Assembly: GCA_025963285.1 (NCBI GenBank)
Contig: JAOPUX010000086.1
Coordinates: 1 to 64,000, forward strand
Length of the DNA: 64,000 nucleotides
Direction: 5' to 3'
Source: Jatrophihabitans sp.
Lineage (GTDB): Bacteria > Actinomycetota > Actinomycetes > Mycobacteriales > Jatrophihabitantaceae
The notes beneath the pieces were generated by a model that was not told where the DNA came from, made no database searches, and worked only from the letters and a program-made list of their open reading frames with translations. This document shows, one piece after another, positions 49,873-59,105 of the stretch (positions are counted from its first letter, which is position 1; the number at the start of each line of letters is the position of its first letter). The position numbers and the translations under genes are program-made.

Positions 49873-50784
49873 ATGCGCGCCCGCATCACCCTCGCCGCCG
49901 TCACCGTCGCTGCCGCCCTGGCCGTCGCGGGCTGCTCGTCCTCCGGGGGTGACAGCGGCACCGACAATCCGGTGGTGAACACCTCGGCGGCCTCGTCGCC
50001 GACCACCTCCTCGCCGACGACTTCCGCAGCTGCGAGCTGCTCGCCGAGCACGTTGAAGACGCACTCCAGCGGCACCCTGACGGTGGCCACCGACTCGCCG
50101 GCCTACGAGCCCTGGTTCGTCGACAACAAGCCGGCCAACGGCAAGGGCTTCGAATCGGCCGTGGCCTACGCCGTGGCCAAGCAGCTCGGCTACTCCACGG
50201 CCCAGGTGAAATGGACGGTCGCCCCGTTCAACAGCGTCATCGCACCGACGCCGAAGAAGTATGACTTCGACATCAACGAGGTGTCGATCACCACTGCGCG
50301 CGCGAAGGCCGTTGACTTCTCCTCCGGCTACTACGACGTGGCCCAGGCCGTGGTCATGTTCAAGAAGGACAAGTACTCCAGCGCCACGACCATCGCCGGC
50401 CTGAAGGGCGCAAAGCTCGGAGCCCAGCAGGGCACGACGAGCTTCGCCGCGATCGGCAGCCAGCTCAAGACCGGCAAGACACCCGGTGAGTTCCCGACCA
50501 ACGACCTTGCGGTGCAGGCGCTCAAGAACGGCCAGATCGACGGCCTGGTGGTCGACCTGCCCACCGGTCTCTACCTCACCTCGGCCGAGCTGAGCGGCGC
50601 CAAGATCGTCGGTCAGCTGCCTGTCACGGGCAAACCCGAGCAGTTCGGGCTCGTGCTCGACAAGGGCAGCTCGTTGACCTCGTGCGTCACCAAGGCCGTC
50701 GACTCACTGCGTGCCGACGGCACGCTGGCGACGCTCCAGCAGACCTGGCTGACCAGCAGTGCCGGTGCTCCCGAACTGAAGTAG
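49873..50784 (+). CDS. Polar amino acid ABC transporter substrate-binding lipoprotein (second set)
   Basis: A 303-aa family 3 binding protein with lipobox VAGC near residue 21 and a Ser/Thr-rich linker. The mature part has LTVATDSPAYEPWFVDN and FESAVAYAVAKQLGY. It differs from the first set: there is YEPWFVDNKPANGKGFES with a more aromatic ligand lip, and NEVSITTARAKAVDFS. Two Cys (CSPSTLKT, SLTSCVTK) may pair. ATG 49873. The permease follows after three bases. Confidence 0.93.
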   Translation: MRARITLAAVTVAAALAVAGCSSSGGDSGTDNPVVNTSAASSPTTSSPTTSAAASCSPSTLKTHSSGTLTVATDSPAYEPWFVDNKPANGKGFESAVAYAVAKQLGYSTAQVKWTVAPFNSVIAPTPKKYDFDINEVSITTARAKAVDFSSGYYDVAQAVVMFKKDKYSSATTIAGLKGAKLGAQQGTTSFAAIGSQLKTGKTPGEFPTNDLAVQALKNGQIDGLVVDLPTGLYLTSAELSGAKIVGQLPVTGKPEQFGLVLDKGSSLTSCVTKAVDSLRADGTLATLQQTWLTSSAGAPELK

Positions 50785-50787
50785 ACG

Positions 50788-51639
50788 GTGGCCGACTGGC
50801 AGCCGTCGGCGCTGCAGCTCGAGCGGCAGGCCTACCGGCGGTCTCGGACGCGCCGCTCGGCGCTGATCGCGTTCGTCAGCACCGTTGTGGTCTTCGCCGC
50901 GGTGGCGATCGCCGTCGTCAACAGCCCCGGCTGGTCACGGACGCGGGACAGCTTCTTCGACCTGCGCACCGGCTGGCACGATATGCCGGCGCTGCTGCGG
51001 GCCCTCTGGACGAACGTGCAGATCATGCTGATCTGCGAGGTGATCGTGCTCGTCCTCGCCACGCTGATCGCGGTGGCACGCACGCTCCAAGGGCCGGTGT
51101 TCTTCCCGCTCCGCCTGCTCGCGGCTGCCTACACCGACATCTTCCGGGGCATGCCGCTGCTGATCGTGCTCTTCCTGGTCGGCTACGGTCTGCCGTCGCT
51201 GCGCATCTCGGCGCTGCCGTCGAGCCCGTTCATCCTCTGCATCATCGCCCTGAGCCTCACCTACACCGCGTACGTCGCCGAGGTGCTGCGCGCGGGCATC
51301 CAGTCAGTCCACCCGTCACAGCGCGCCGCCGCTCGATCGCTCGGGCTGACCCACCTCCAGACGGTGCGCCACGTGGTCTTTCCGCAGGCCGTGCGGCGCG
51401 TGCTGCCCGCCCTGCTCAACGACTTCGTCAGCCTGCAGAAGGACACCTCCCTCGTCTCGATCGTGGGGGTGCTCGAGGTCGTGTTGCGTGCGCAGAACTT
51501 CAACTCGCAGGACTACAAGTTCGTCCACTACGTCTTCGCGGGGTTGATCTTCGTGGCGTTGACCGTGCCACTGACCCGGCTCACCGACTGGATCGCGGCC
51601 CGGCAGGGCTGGAACGGCACCGGGGGAGGCGTCGTATGA
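50788..51639 (+). CDS. Polar amino acid ABC transporter permease (second set)
   Basis: A 283-aa permease with about five helices. Motifs are TDIFRGMPLLIVLFLVGYG and the coupling loop RAAARSLGLTHLQTVRHVVFPQA, seen as ARSLGLTHLQTVRHVVFPQA. Typical length for HisM/GlnP proteins. The GTG at 50788 is used; the ATPase ATG overlaps its stop by four bases. Confidence 0.93.
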   Translation: MADWQPSALQLERQAYRRSRTRRSALIAFVSTVVVFAAVAIAVVNSPGWSRTRDSFFDLRTGWHDMPALLRALWTNVQIMLICEVIVLVLATLIAVARTLQGPVFFPLRLLAAAYTDIFRGMPLLIVLFLVGYGLPSLRISALPSSPFILCIIALSLTYTAYVAEVLRAGIQSVHPSQRAAARSLGLTHLQTVRHVVFPQAVRRVLPALLNDFVSLQKDTSLVSIVGVLEVVLRAQNFNSQDYKFVHYVFAGLIFVALTVPLTRLTDWIAARQGWNGTGGGVV

Positions 51640-52400
51640 CGGCCCTGACGAAGCCGCAGCCCGTGCTCGCGGTTCGCGGCGTCCGGAAGGTCTTCGGCTC
51701 GAACGTAGTGCTGAACGGCTTCGCCCTCACCGTCGCTGAGGGGCAGTGCACGGTGCTGATCGGGGCGTCCGGCTCCGGCAAGTCGACGCTGCTGCGCTGC
51801 ATCAACCTGCTCGAAGTGGTCGATGACGGCGTGATCGAACTCGACGGAGAGGACATCACCGACCCGCGCGTGGACGCCAACCGGATCCGCACGAAGGTGG
51901 GCATCGTCTTCCAGTCGTTCAACCTCTTTCCGCACCTGCGCGTGCTCGACAACGTCACGCTGGCGCCGCGGCGGGTGCACGGGGTGGCGCGCGAGCAGGC
52001 TGAGAGCGAGGCCATGGCGATGCTCGAACGGGTCGGGCTCCGGGAGAAGGCGACGGCCCGCCCCGACGAGCTCTCCGGCGGCCAGCAGCAGCGCGTGGCC
52101 ATCGCGCGGGCGCTGGTGAACAGCCCGCGAGTGATGCTCTTCGACGAGGTCACCTCCGCCCTGGACCCGGAGCTGGTGGGTGAGGTGCTCTCGCTGATCA
52201 AGGACGTCAAGGACGAGGGCACCACGATGCTGCTGGCCACCCACGAGATGGGCTTCGCCAAGCAGGCCGCCGACCTCGTCTGCTTCCTCGACGGGGGACG
52301 CGTGCTGGAGCAGGGCCCGGCGGCGCAGGTGCTCGGCGACCCGGTGGAGCCGCGGACCCGGCAGTTCCTAGCCCGGATCATCGACGCCGGCCGCCTCTGA
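51636..52400 (+). CDS. Polar amino acid ABC transporter ATPase (second set)
   Basis: A 254-aa GlnQ-type ATPase. Walker A GASGSGKST, Q-loop FQSFNLFPHLR, signature LSGGQQQRV, Walker B VMLFDEVTSALDP (Glu then Val instead of Pro) and H-loop LATHEMG. With the first set it gives two full importers within 6.6 kb. Confidence 0.94.
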   Translation: MTALTKPQPVLAVRGVRKVFGSNVVLNGFALTVAEGQCTVLIGASGSGKSTLLRCINLLEVVDDGVIELDGEDITDPRVDANRIRTKVGIVFQSFNLFPHLRVLDNVTLAPRRVHGVAREQAESEAMAMLERVGLREKATARPDELSGGQQQRVAIARALVNSPRVMLFDEVTSALDPELVGEVLSLIKDVKDEGTTMLLATHEMGFAKQAADLVCFLDGGRVLEQGPAAQVLGDPVEPRTRQFLARIIDAGRL

Positions 52401-52494
52401 GCCGATGAAGTTTTGTGCTGGGATGACCGTTCGCCGGCCTCGAACCGACCGCCCCAGCAGAAAACGTGATCGTCCGGTGCGGGAGACTGGTGAC

Positions 52495-55302
52495 GTGAGC
52501 CCAGCCGACCTTGCCGCCGAGCTGCGGCGGGCCGGCATCGCGGAGGTCGACGACTCCACGCGGCGCCGGGCGGAGTACTCCAGCGACGCGTCGAACTACC
52601 GCGTGGTGCCCCAGGTGGTGGTCTTCCCGCGGCACGTCGACGAGGTGGCAGCGTCCCTCGGTGTGGCGCGTGCGGCTGGTGTCCCGCTCACTGCCCGCGG
52701 TGGCGGCACCTCCACCGCAGGCAACAGCGTCGGCGCCGGCATCGTGCTCGACTTCTCCCGCCACCTCAACCGGGTGCTCTCGGTCGATGCGGCGGCACGT
52801 ACCGCGGTCGTGGAGCCAGGCGCCATCCTCGACGCGATCAGCGACGCGTCGGCGCGCTACGGCCTCCGCTTCGGCCCGGACCCGTCGACGCACGCCCGCG
52901 CCACGATCGGCGGCTCGCTGGGCAACAACGCCTGCGGCTCGCGGGCACTGCGCTACGGCCGCACGGCCGACAACGTCACCTCCCTGGAGCTGCTGGCCGC
53001 GGACGGCACGCCGTTCACCGCGCGTCGCTTCGGCGCCGACGGCCTGGCCGCGGCCGGGCCACTGGGGGCCGCGCTGGGCGATCTCGTAGCGGGCCGGCTG
53101 GCGCTCATCCGCACCGAGTTCGGGCGCTTCCGCCGCCAGGTCTCCGGGTTCTCGCTGGAGCACCTGCTACCGGAGAACGGCGCCGATCTCGCCTCGTTCC
53201 TGGTCGGCACCGAGGGCACGCTCGGCGTGATCACCCAGGCCACCGTGAAGCTCGTCGACTCACCCAAGGCCGTGGCACTGGCCGTCCTCGGCTACCCGGA
53301 CATGCCGAGCGCCGCCGCGGCGGTTCCGGCCCTGCTGCCGCACGCCCCGGTGGCGCTCGAGGGCATGGACGCCCGGCTCGTCGAGGTGGTGCGCAGCCGC
53401 CGTGGCCCGTCCGCCGTGCCCGACCTGCCCCGGGGCGACGGGTGGCTCTTCATCGAGACCTCCGGCGACACCGAGGCCGAGGCCGAGGACGCGGCCGCCC
53501 GCCTCATTCAGGACTCGGGCTGCCTCGACTCCGCGATCGTCACCGGCGCCACCGCCCGCGCGCTCTGGCGTATCCGCGAGGACGGCGCCGGCCTCGGTGG
53601 ACGTACCCCGGCGGGCGAGCCGGCCTGGCCTGGCTGGGAGGACGCCGCGGTACCGCCGGAGAACCTGCCGGAGTACCTGCGCGACTTCGACGCGCTGATG
53701 ACCGCACATCACCTCGACGGCCTGGTCTACGGCCACTTCGGCGACGGCTGCGTTCACGTCCGCATCAACTTCCCGTTCTCGTCCAAGCCGGCGGTCTTCC
53801 GGGAGTTCGCTCTCGCCGCGGCCGCTCTCGTCGGGCGGCACGGCGGCTCGATGTCCGGGGAGCACGGCGACGGGCGCGCCCGCGGCGAGCTGCTGCCCTA
53901 CATGTACTCCGCCGAGGCCATCGCCACCTTCGCCGCGGTGAAGGCGATCTTCGACCCGGCGAACCTGCTGAACCCCGGCGTGATCGTCGACCCCGCGCCG
54001 GTGGACGCCGACCTTCGGGTGCCGCTGAGCCACCCGCTGCGCAAGAACCTCGGGTTCGCGTTCAGCCACGACGGCGGCGACCTCGCCACGGCCGTCCACC
54101 GGTGCGTGGGCGTGGGCAAGTGCCGCGCCGACAACACCGCCACCGGTGGCGTGATGTGCCCGTCCTATGTCGCGACCCAGGACGAGAAGGACTCCACCCG
54201 CGGACGGTCGCGGGTGCTGCAGGAGCTGGCCAACGGCACCCTCATCGACGGCTTCAAGTCCGCCGAGGTGGCCGAGGCCCTCGACCTGTGCCTGTCCTGC
54301 AAGGGCTGCAGCTCTGACTGTCCGGCAGGTGTGGACATGGCCACGTACAAGTCCGAGGTGCTGCATCAGCGCTACCGCCGCCGGCTCCGCCCACCGTCCC
54401 ACTACGCCCTCGGCTGGCTGCCTCGCTGGGCCCGGCTGGCGTCGAAGATGCCCAAGGTCGCGAACGCGACGCTGCGTAGCGAGCGACTAGCGAGGCTGGC
54501 CAAGCGGGCGGGCGGCATCGATGAGCGGCGTCCGCTCCCGGAGTTCACGCTGCAGACCTTCCGCGCGTGGTTTGCGGCCCGGCCGGCCGCCAGCGGAATC
54601 CCCGTGCAGCTCTGGGTCGACACCTTCACCGACCACTTCAGCCCCGAGGTCGGCCAGGCGGCGGTCGAGGTGCTCGAGGCCGCGGGCTACGCCGTGCGGA
54701 TCCCTGCCAAGCCGGTCTGCTGCGGCCTCACCTGGATCTCCACCGGCCAGCTCGACGGTGCGCGCCGCCAGCTCCGAGCGACCATGGACGCCCTCGACCC
54801 CGCGCTGCCGATCGTCGGCCTGGAACCGTCCTGCACTGCGGTGCTGCGCCACGACCTCGGTGAGCTCTTCCCGGACGACCCCCGCGCCGCAGCCATCGGC
54901 ACCGCCACCCGGACCCTGGCCGAGCTGCTCGCTGACACGCCCGGATGGACGGCGCCGGACCTCGGCGGCGTCACCGCGGTGGCCCAGCCACACTGCCACC
55001 ACCACGCCGTGATGGGCTGGTCGCCGGACGAGAAGCTGCTCCGCGGGGCCGGCGCCGACCTGACCGCGGTCGGCGGCTGCTGCGGGCTGGCCGGCAACTT
55101 CGGGGTGGAGCGCGGCCACTACGACGTCTCCGTGGCCGTCGCCGAGTCGGCGCTGCTGCCGGCCGTCCGCAACGCCCCGCCTGGCGCCGTGCTGCTGGCC
55201 GACGGCTTCTCCTGCCGCACCCAGCTCGAGCAGCTCGCCGGCGCGCAGAGCGTCCACCTGGCCCAACTGCTCGCCGACCACCTCCCGGAGGCAACCTCGT
55301 GA
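52495..55302 (+). CDS. FAD-binding and (Fe-S)-binding dehydrogenase (D-lactate/2-hydroxyacid type)
   Basis: A 935-aa fusion. Residues about 40-250 are the PCMH-type FAD-binding domain (TARGGGTSTAGNSVGAGIVLD, seen as RGGGTSTAGNSVG; NNACGSRALRYG), then an FAD-oxidase C-terminal domain with GHFGDGCVHVR and GEHGDGRARGELL. Next comes a 2[4Fe-4S] module (CVGVGKC, MCPSY, CLSCKGCSSDCPAG) and finally a cysteine-rich CCG-type domain (KPVCCGLTWIS, EPSCTAVL, GGCCGLAGNFG). The family oxidises D-2-hydroxy acids and passes electrons to the membrane. The GTG at 52495 is chosen; in-frame ATG 52405 would add 30 basic residues. Confidence 0.92.
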   Translation: MSPADLAAELRRAGIAEVDDSTRRRAEYSSDASNYRVVPQVVVFPRHVDEVAASLGVARAAGVPLTARGGGTSTAGNSVGAGIVLDFSRHLNRVLSVDAAARTAVVEPGAILDAISDASARYGLRFGPDPSTHARATIGGSLGNNACGSRALRYGRTADNVTSLELLAADGTPFTARRFGADGLAAAGPLGAALGDLVAGRLALIRTEFGRFRRQVSGFSLEHLLPENGADLASFLVGTEGTLGVITQATVKLVDSPKAVALAVLGYPDMPSAAAAVPALLPHAPVALEGMDARLVEVVRSRRGPSAVPDLPRGDGWLFIETSGDTEAEAEDAAARLIQDSGCLDSAIVTGATARALWRIREDGAGLGGRTPAGEPAWPGWEDAAVPPENLPEYLRDFDALMTAHHLDGLVYGHFGDGCVHVRINFPFSSKPAVFREFALAAAALVGRHGGSMSGEHGDGRARGELLPYMYSAEAIATFAAVKAIFDPANLLNPGVIVDPAPVDADLRVPLSHPLRKNLGFAFSHDGGDLATAVHRCVGVGKCRADNTATGGVMCPSYVATQDEKDSTRGRSRVLQELANGTLIDGFKSAEVAEALDLCLSCKGCSSDCPAGVDMATYKSEVLHQRYRRRLRPPSHYALGWLPRWARLASKMPKVANATLRSERLARLAKRAGGIDERRPLPEFTLQTFRAWFAARPAASGIPVQLWVDTFTDHFSPEVGQAAVEVLEAAGYAVRIPAKPVCCGLTWISTGQLDGARRQLRATMDALDPALPIVGLEPSCTAVLRHDLGELFPDDPRAAAIGTATRTLAELLADTPGWTAPDLGGVTAVAQPHCHHHAVMGWSPDEKLLRGAGADLTAVGGCCGLAGNFGVERGHYDVSVAVAESALLPAVRNAPPGAVLLADGFSCRTQLEQLAGAQSVHLAQLLADHLPEATS

Positions 55303-55310
55303 CCCCCCTT

Positions 55311-55417
55311 CCCCCGAGTGGCCCCGTCCCCCCGAGTGGCCCCGTCCCCCCGAGTGGCTTGTTTGGACGCGAGTGGCTGCGCGACACGCCACCACTCGAC
55401 GCCGAACTAGCCACTCG
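55311..55417. repeat. GAGTGG repeat and dyad region
   Basis: An 18-base unit (CCCCCGAGTGGCCCCGTC) is repeated at 55311, 55329 and partly at 55347. Then CGAGTGGCT at 55370 pairs with AGCCACTCG ending at 55417 (9-base arms, 30-base spacer), with a further CCACTCG inside. The 142-base gap between the dehydrogenase and the aminotransferase holds nothing else recognisable. Confidence 0.85.
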
Positions 55418-55444
55418 GCGGGGTAGCAGTGCGGGGGACGGCAC

Positions 55445-56539
55445 GTGAGCAGCACCGGATTCGTGCCACCGCCCTACCCCTACGACCGCCTCGACGAGAT
55501 CGTCGCGATCGCGAAGCAGCACGAGGGCGGCGCGGTCGACCTCTCCATCGGCACGCCCTGCGACCCGCCACCTCCGGAGGTCCTCGCCGCGCTCACCGCC
55601 GGAGACACAGCCCGCGGCTACCCCGCCTCGATCGGCAGCCTGGCGTTCCGGCAGGCGGCGGCCGGCTGGATCGAACGGCGCCTAGGCGCCACCGTCGACC
55701 CGGTCACCGAACTCGCGGCGGTGGTCGGTACGAAGGAGTTCGTGGCCTCGACGCCGCAGTACCTCAAGCTGCGCGACCCGTCCAAGGACACCGTGCTCTA
55801 CCCGGCGATCAGCTACCCGACCTACGAGATGGGTGCCACGCTCGCCGGCTGCCGTGCGGTGCCCTACGAGACCCTCGACGAGATCAGCGGCGACGACGCG
55901 TCCCGCGCGCTCTGCGTCTGGGTGAACTCGCCCGGCAACCCGACTGGCGAGCTGCACGATCTGGCGGCTGCCGCAGCCTGGGGGAGGGCTCGGGGCATCC
56001 CCGTGCTGTCGGACGAGTGCTACGCCGAGTTCACCTGGTCCGGTGGCCCCACCACGATCCTGCGCGAGGGCAGTCAGGGCGTGCTGGCCGTCCACTCGCT
56101 CAGCAAGCGGGACAACTTCGCGGGCGCCCGGATCGGCTTCTTCGCCGGTGACGCGGAGCTGGTGCACTACCTGCGGGAGGTCCGCAAGCACGCGGGCCTG
56201 ATGCCGCCCGGCCCGGTACAGGCCGCCGCGATCGTCGCCCTCGGCGACGACGCGCACGTGGACGTCCAGCGCGAGCGGTACCTGCGCCGCCTCGTCCGGC
56301 TGCGGGAGATCCTCGTGTCGCTGGGCTACCCCTGCGAGCTGCCCGCCGGCGCGTTCTACCTCTGGGTACCGGTCGCGGGCGGGGACGCCTGGGCCGCGGC
56401 GCGAGACCTGGCCGAGCGGATCGGCATCGTGGTCTCTCCGGGGGACTTCTACGGGGCGCGCTCGGCGGGATATCTGCGGGTGGCCGCTGTGCAACCCGAT
56501 GACCGGATCGAGCTCGCGGCGTCCAGAATTACGGCATGA
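55445..56539 (+). CDS. dapC: Succinyl-diaminopimelate aminotransferase-like PLP enzyme
   Basis: A 364-aa class I/II aminotransferase. VDLSIGTPCDPPPPEV, GYPASIGSLAFR, NSPGNPTGEL, SDECYAEFTW and the PLP-lysine motif SLSKRDNFAGARIGF match the actinobacterial DapC clade represented by Rv1178. The reaction would convert N-succinyl-2-amino-6-ketopimelate with glutamate, between DapD and DapE, which are encoded about 22 kb away. A second candidate for the step is the aminotransferase at 20109-21254. GTG start. Confidence 0.82.
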   Translation: MSSTGFVPPPYPYDRLDEIVAIAKQHEGGAVDLSIGTPCDPPPPEVLAALTAGDTARGYPASIGSLAFRQAAAGWIERRLGATVDPVTELAAVVGTKEFVASTPQYLKLRDPSKDTVLYPAISYPTYEMGATLAGCRAVPYETLDEISGDDASRALCVWVNSPGNPTGELHDLAAAAAWGRARGIPVLSDECYAEFTWSGGPTTILREGSQGVLAVHSLSKRDNFAGARIGFFAGDAELVHYLREVRKHAGLMPPGPVQAAAIVALGDDAHVDVQRERYLRRLVRLREILVSLGYPCELPAGAFYLWVPVAGGDAWAAARDLAERIGIVVSPGDFYGARSAGYLRVAAVQPDDRIELAASRITA

Positions 56540-56605
56540 TCGGCACAGTGGACGTGACGCTACTGCGACACACTGCCGACACACGGTGTCCATACGATCG
56601 CGAGG

Positions 56606-58183
56606 ATGGCTGACCTGTTCGATGACTATCGACTCGGTGCGGCGTGGGACGAGATGATCGCCGCCGACCGGCTCCCGCGCGCCTCCTACCAGGCTCTCTA
56701 CGACTCGATCCAGCGCAGCGGCGGCCAAGAGCTGCGCGCCGGGGTCGACTCGCTGGCCAGGGCCTACCTCAACCAGGGCGTCACCTTCGACGTGGGCGGC
56801 GAGGAGAAGCCGTTCCCGCTCGACATCGTGCCGCGCGTCATCGATGACGCCTCGTGGCAGCACATCGACCGCGGCGTCCGGCAACGGGTGCGGGCGCTCG
56901 AGGCCTTCCTGGCCGACGTCTACAGCGGTCGCTGCCGAGCGGTCGAGGACGGCGTCGTGCCGCGCAAGATCATCACTACCTCGAAGCACTTCCACCGCGA
57001 GGCCTACGGCATCGAGCCGCCCAACGGCGTGCGCGTGCACGTCTCCGGCATCGACCTGATCCGGGACGAGCAGGGCAACTTCCGCGTGCTCGAGGACAAC
57101 GCCCGCATCCCGTCCGGCGTCAGCTACGTGCTCGCCAACCGCAGCGCGATGCGCCAGCAGTGGACGGACGTGCTGGGCAAGGTCCGGCTCCGGCCGGTGT
57201 CGCACTACCCGCAGCGGCTGCTCGCCGCCCTCCGGGCCGCCGCGCCGAGCGGGGTCACCGAGCCGTGCGTCGTGGTGCTCACGCCCGGTGTCTACAACAG
57301 CGCCTACTTCGAGCACGCCTGGCTGGCCCGGGCAATGGGCGTCGAGCTGGTCGAGGGGCGCGACCTGGTCTGCTCCGGCGGCGTGGTCCGGATGCGCGAC
57401 ACCTCCGGTGAGCGGCGGGTGGACGTCATCTACCGCCGCGTCGACGACGAATACCTCGACCCGGTCCAGTTCAAGTCCGACTCCATGCTGGGCTGCCCCG
57501 GCCTGCTGCAGGCGGCACGCGCGGGCAACGTCACCATCGCCAACGCGGTGGGCAACGGCGTGGCAGACGACAAGCTGATCTACACCTACCTCCCCGACCT
57601 GGTGCGCTACTACCTCAGCGAGGAGCCGGTACTGCCGAACGTCGACACCTGGCGCCTCGAGGAGCCAGGGGCACTCGAAGAGGTGCTCGAGCGCCTCGAC
57701 GAGCTGGTGGTCAAGCCGGTCGACGGTGCGGGTGGCAAGGGCCTGGTGATCGGACCGCAGGCCACCAAGGCCGAGCTGGCGGTGCTGCGCGAGGTCCTGA
57801 TTGCAGACCCGCGTGGCTGGATCGCCCAGCCGGTCGTGCAGCTCTCGACGGTGCCCACTCTTATCGGGAACGGCATCGCGCCCCGCCACGTCGATCTGCG
57901 CCCGTTCGCCATCAACGACGGCAACGACGTCTGGGTGCTCCCCGGCGGCCTCACGCGAGTGGCCCTCGTCGAGGGATCACTGGTGGTCAACTCCAGCCAG
58001 GGCGGCGGCTCGAAGGACACCTGGGTACTCGCGGGCGAGCGGCGTGTCCCCGCCGCGGCGCCGGCGGTCGCGGTGGTCGAACGGCCGACCTACGCTCCGC
58101 TGCCGGCCCCGGACGTCGCCATCGAGGCCGAGATGCAGCAACAGCAGCAACAGCAGCAGCAACAGGCGGGTGGCGAATGCTGA
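56606..58183 (+). CDS. Circularly permuted type 2 ATP-grasp protein
   Basis: A 525-aa predicted peptide-forming ligase. The CP_ATPgrasp_2 core has FHREAYGIEPP, FRVLEDNARIPSGVSYVLANR seen as VLEDNARIPSGVSYV, GVYNSAYFEHAWLARAMG, VDVIYRRVDDEYLDP and LVVKPVDGAGGKGLVIGP. The last 50 residues are low complexity and include ten consecutive glutamines (58136-58165, mixed CAG/CAA). It starts the conserved ATP-grasp/alpha-E/transglutaminase set (Rv2411c-Rv2409c-like). Amidoligase activity is proposed for the family from sequence; substrates are unknown. Confidence 0.92.
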   Translation: MADLFDDYRLGAAWDEMIAADRLPRASYQALYDSIQRSGGQELRAGVDSLARAYLNQGVTFDVGGEEKPFPLDIVPRVIDDASWQHIDRGVRQRVRALEAFLADVYSGRCRAVEDGVVPRKIITTSKHFHREAYGIEPPNGVRVHVSGIDLIRDEQGNFRVLEDNARIPSGVSYVLANRSAMRQQWTDVLGKVRLRPVSHYPQRLLAALRAAAPSGVTEPCVVVLTPGVYNSAYFEHAWLARAMGVELVEGRDLVCSGGVVRMRDTSGERRVDVIYRRVDDEYLDPVQFKSDSMLGCPGLLQAARAGNVTIANAVGNGVADDKLIYTYLPDLVRYYLSEEPVLPNVDTWRLEEPGALEEVLERLDELVVKPVDGAGGKGLVIGPQATKAELAVLREVLIADPRGWIAQPVVQLSTVPTLIGNGIAPRHVDLRPFAINDGNDVWVLPGGLTRVALVEGSLVVNSSQGGGSKDTWVLAGERRVPAAAPAVAVVERPTYAPLPAPDVAIEAEMQQQQQQQQQQAGGEC

Positions 58184-59103
58184 GCCGGATCGCCGAGTCG
58201 CTCTACTGGATCGGGCGCTACGTCGAGCGCGCGGAGGACACCAGCCGCATCCTCGACGTGCACCTCAACCTCCTCGTCGAGGACCCGTGGGCGCCGGAGG
58301 ACGTCGTCTGCGCCTCCCTGATGTCGGCGATGGGTCACGAGGGCGACACGTTGGTCGACACCTCGGCCGGCGTGCTCGAACACCTCGCCTGGGAGCGCTC
58401 GACGCCGGGCTCGGTACTGGGGGCGCTTGCGGCCGCGCGGGAGAACGCGCGGCGCAGCCGGGAGGTCGTCTCCACCGAGCTGTGGGAGAGCATCAACGTC
58501 ACCTTCCTCGAAGCCTCCCGCCCCGGGCGACGCGCCGACCCGCACGAGTTCCTGCACTGGGTACGGGAGCGGGTCGCCGCCTTCAACGGGGTCGCCGACG
58601 CGACGCTCAGCCGCGATGAGGCCTGGAACTTCCTGCTGCTAGGCCGGTCCGTGGAGCGCGCGGACATGACGGCCCGGCTGGTGGCCGCGCGGGCCCTGGC
58701 CGGGGACGCCGGCCCGTCGTGGGTCACGTTGCTGCAGAGCTGTGGCGCCTACCAGGCCTTCCTGCGCAGCGCCAAGGGCGCGGTCGATGACCGTCGCTCG
58801 GTGGAGTTCCTGCTGCTCGACCCGCTCTTCCCCCGCACGCTGATGAGCGCGCTGGTGATGGCCGAGAACTGTCTCGACGAGCTGGCGGTGCAGCACGGCG
58901 TGGCTGAACGGGGCCGAGGCAGCGAGGCGCACCGGGTGCTCGGCATGATCCGCTCCGAGCTCGAGTTCGCCCCCACCGCCGAACTCTTCGACGACGTCTA
59001 CCACGTCATGGAGCGGGTCCAGAGCGCCTGCTCGGTGGCCAGCGACGCCGTGGCGCGGCGCTACTTCCCGCGTGGTGTCGTCACGGCCTGGAAGGCTTCC
59101 TAG
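58177..59103 (+). CDS. Alpha-E domain protein
   Basis: A 308-aa all-helical protein. It begins MLSRIAESLYWIGRYVERAEDTSRILDV, seen as AESLYWIGRYVERAEDTSR, the hallmark of alpha-E proteins, with FLLLGRSVERADMTARL as a second related motif. It overlaps the ATP-grasp gene by seven bases, so the two are made together. The biochemical role is unknown; it is thought to work with the ATP-grasp enzyme. Confidence 0.93.
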   Translation: MLSRIAESLYWIGRYVERAEDTSRILDVHLNLLVEDPWAPEDVVCASLMSAMGHEGDTLVDTSAGVLEHLAWERSTPGSVLGALAAARENARRSREVVSTELWESINVTFLEASRPGRRADPHEFLHWVRERVAAFNGVADATLSRDEAWNFLLLGRSVERADMTARLVAARALAGDAGPSWVTLLQSCGAYQAFLRSAKGAVDDRRSVEFLLLDPLFPRTLMSALVMAENCLDELAVQHGVAERGRGSEAHRVLGMIRSELEFAPTAELFDDVYHVMERVQSACSVASDAVARRYFPRGVVTAWKAS

Positions 59104-59105
59104 GA

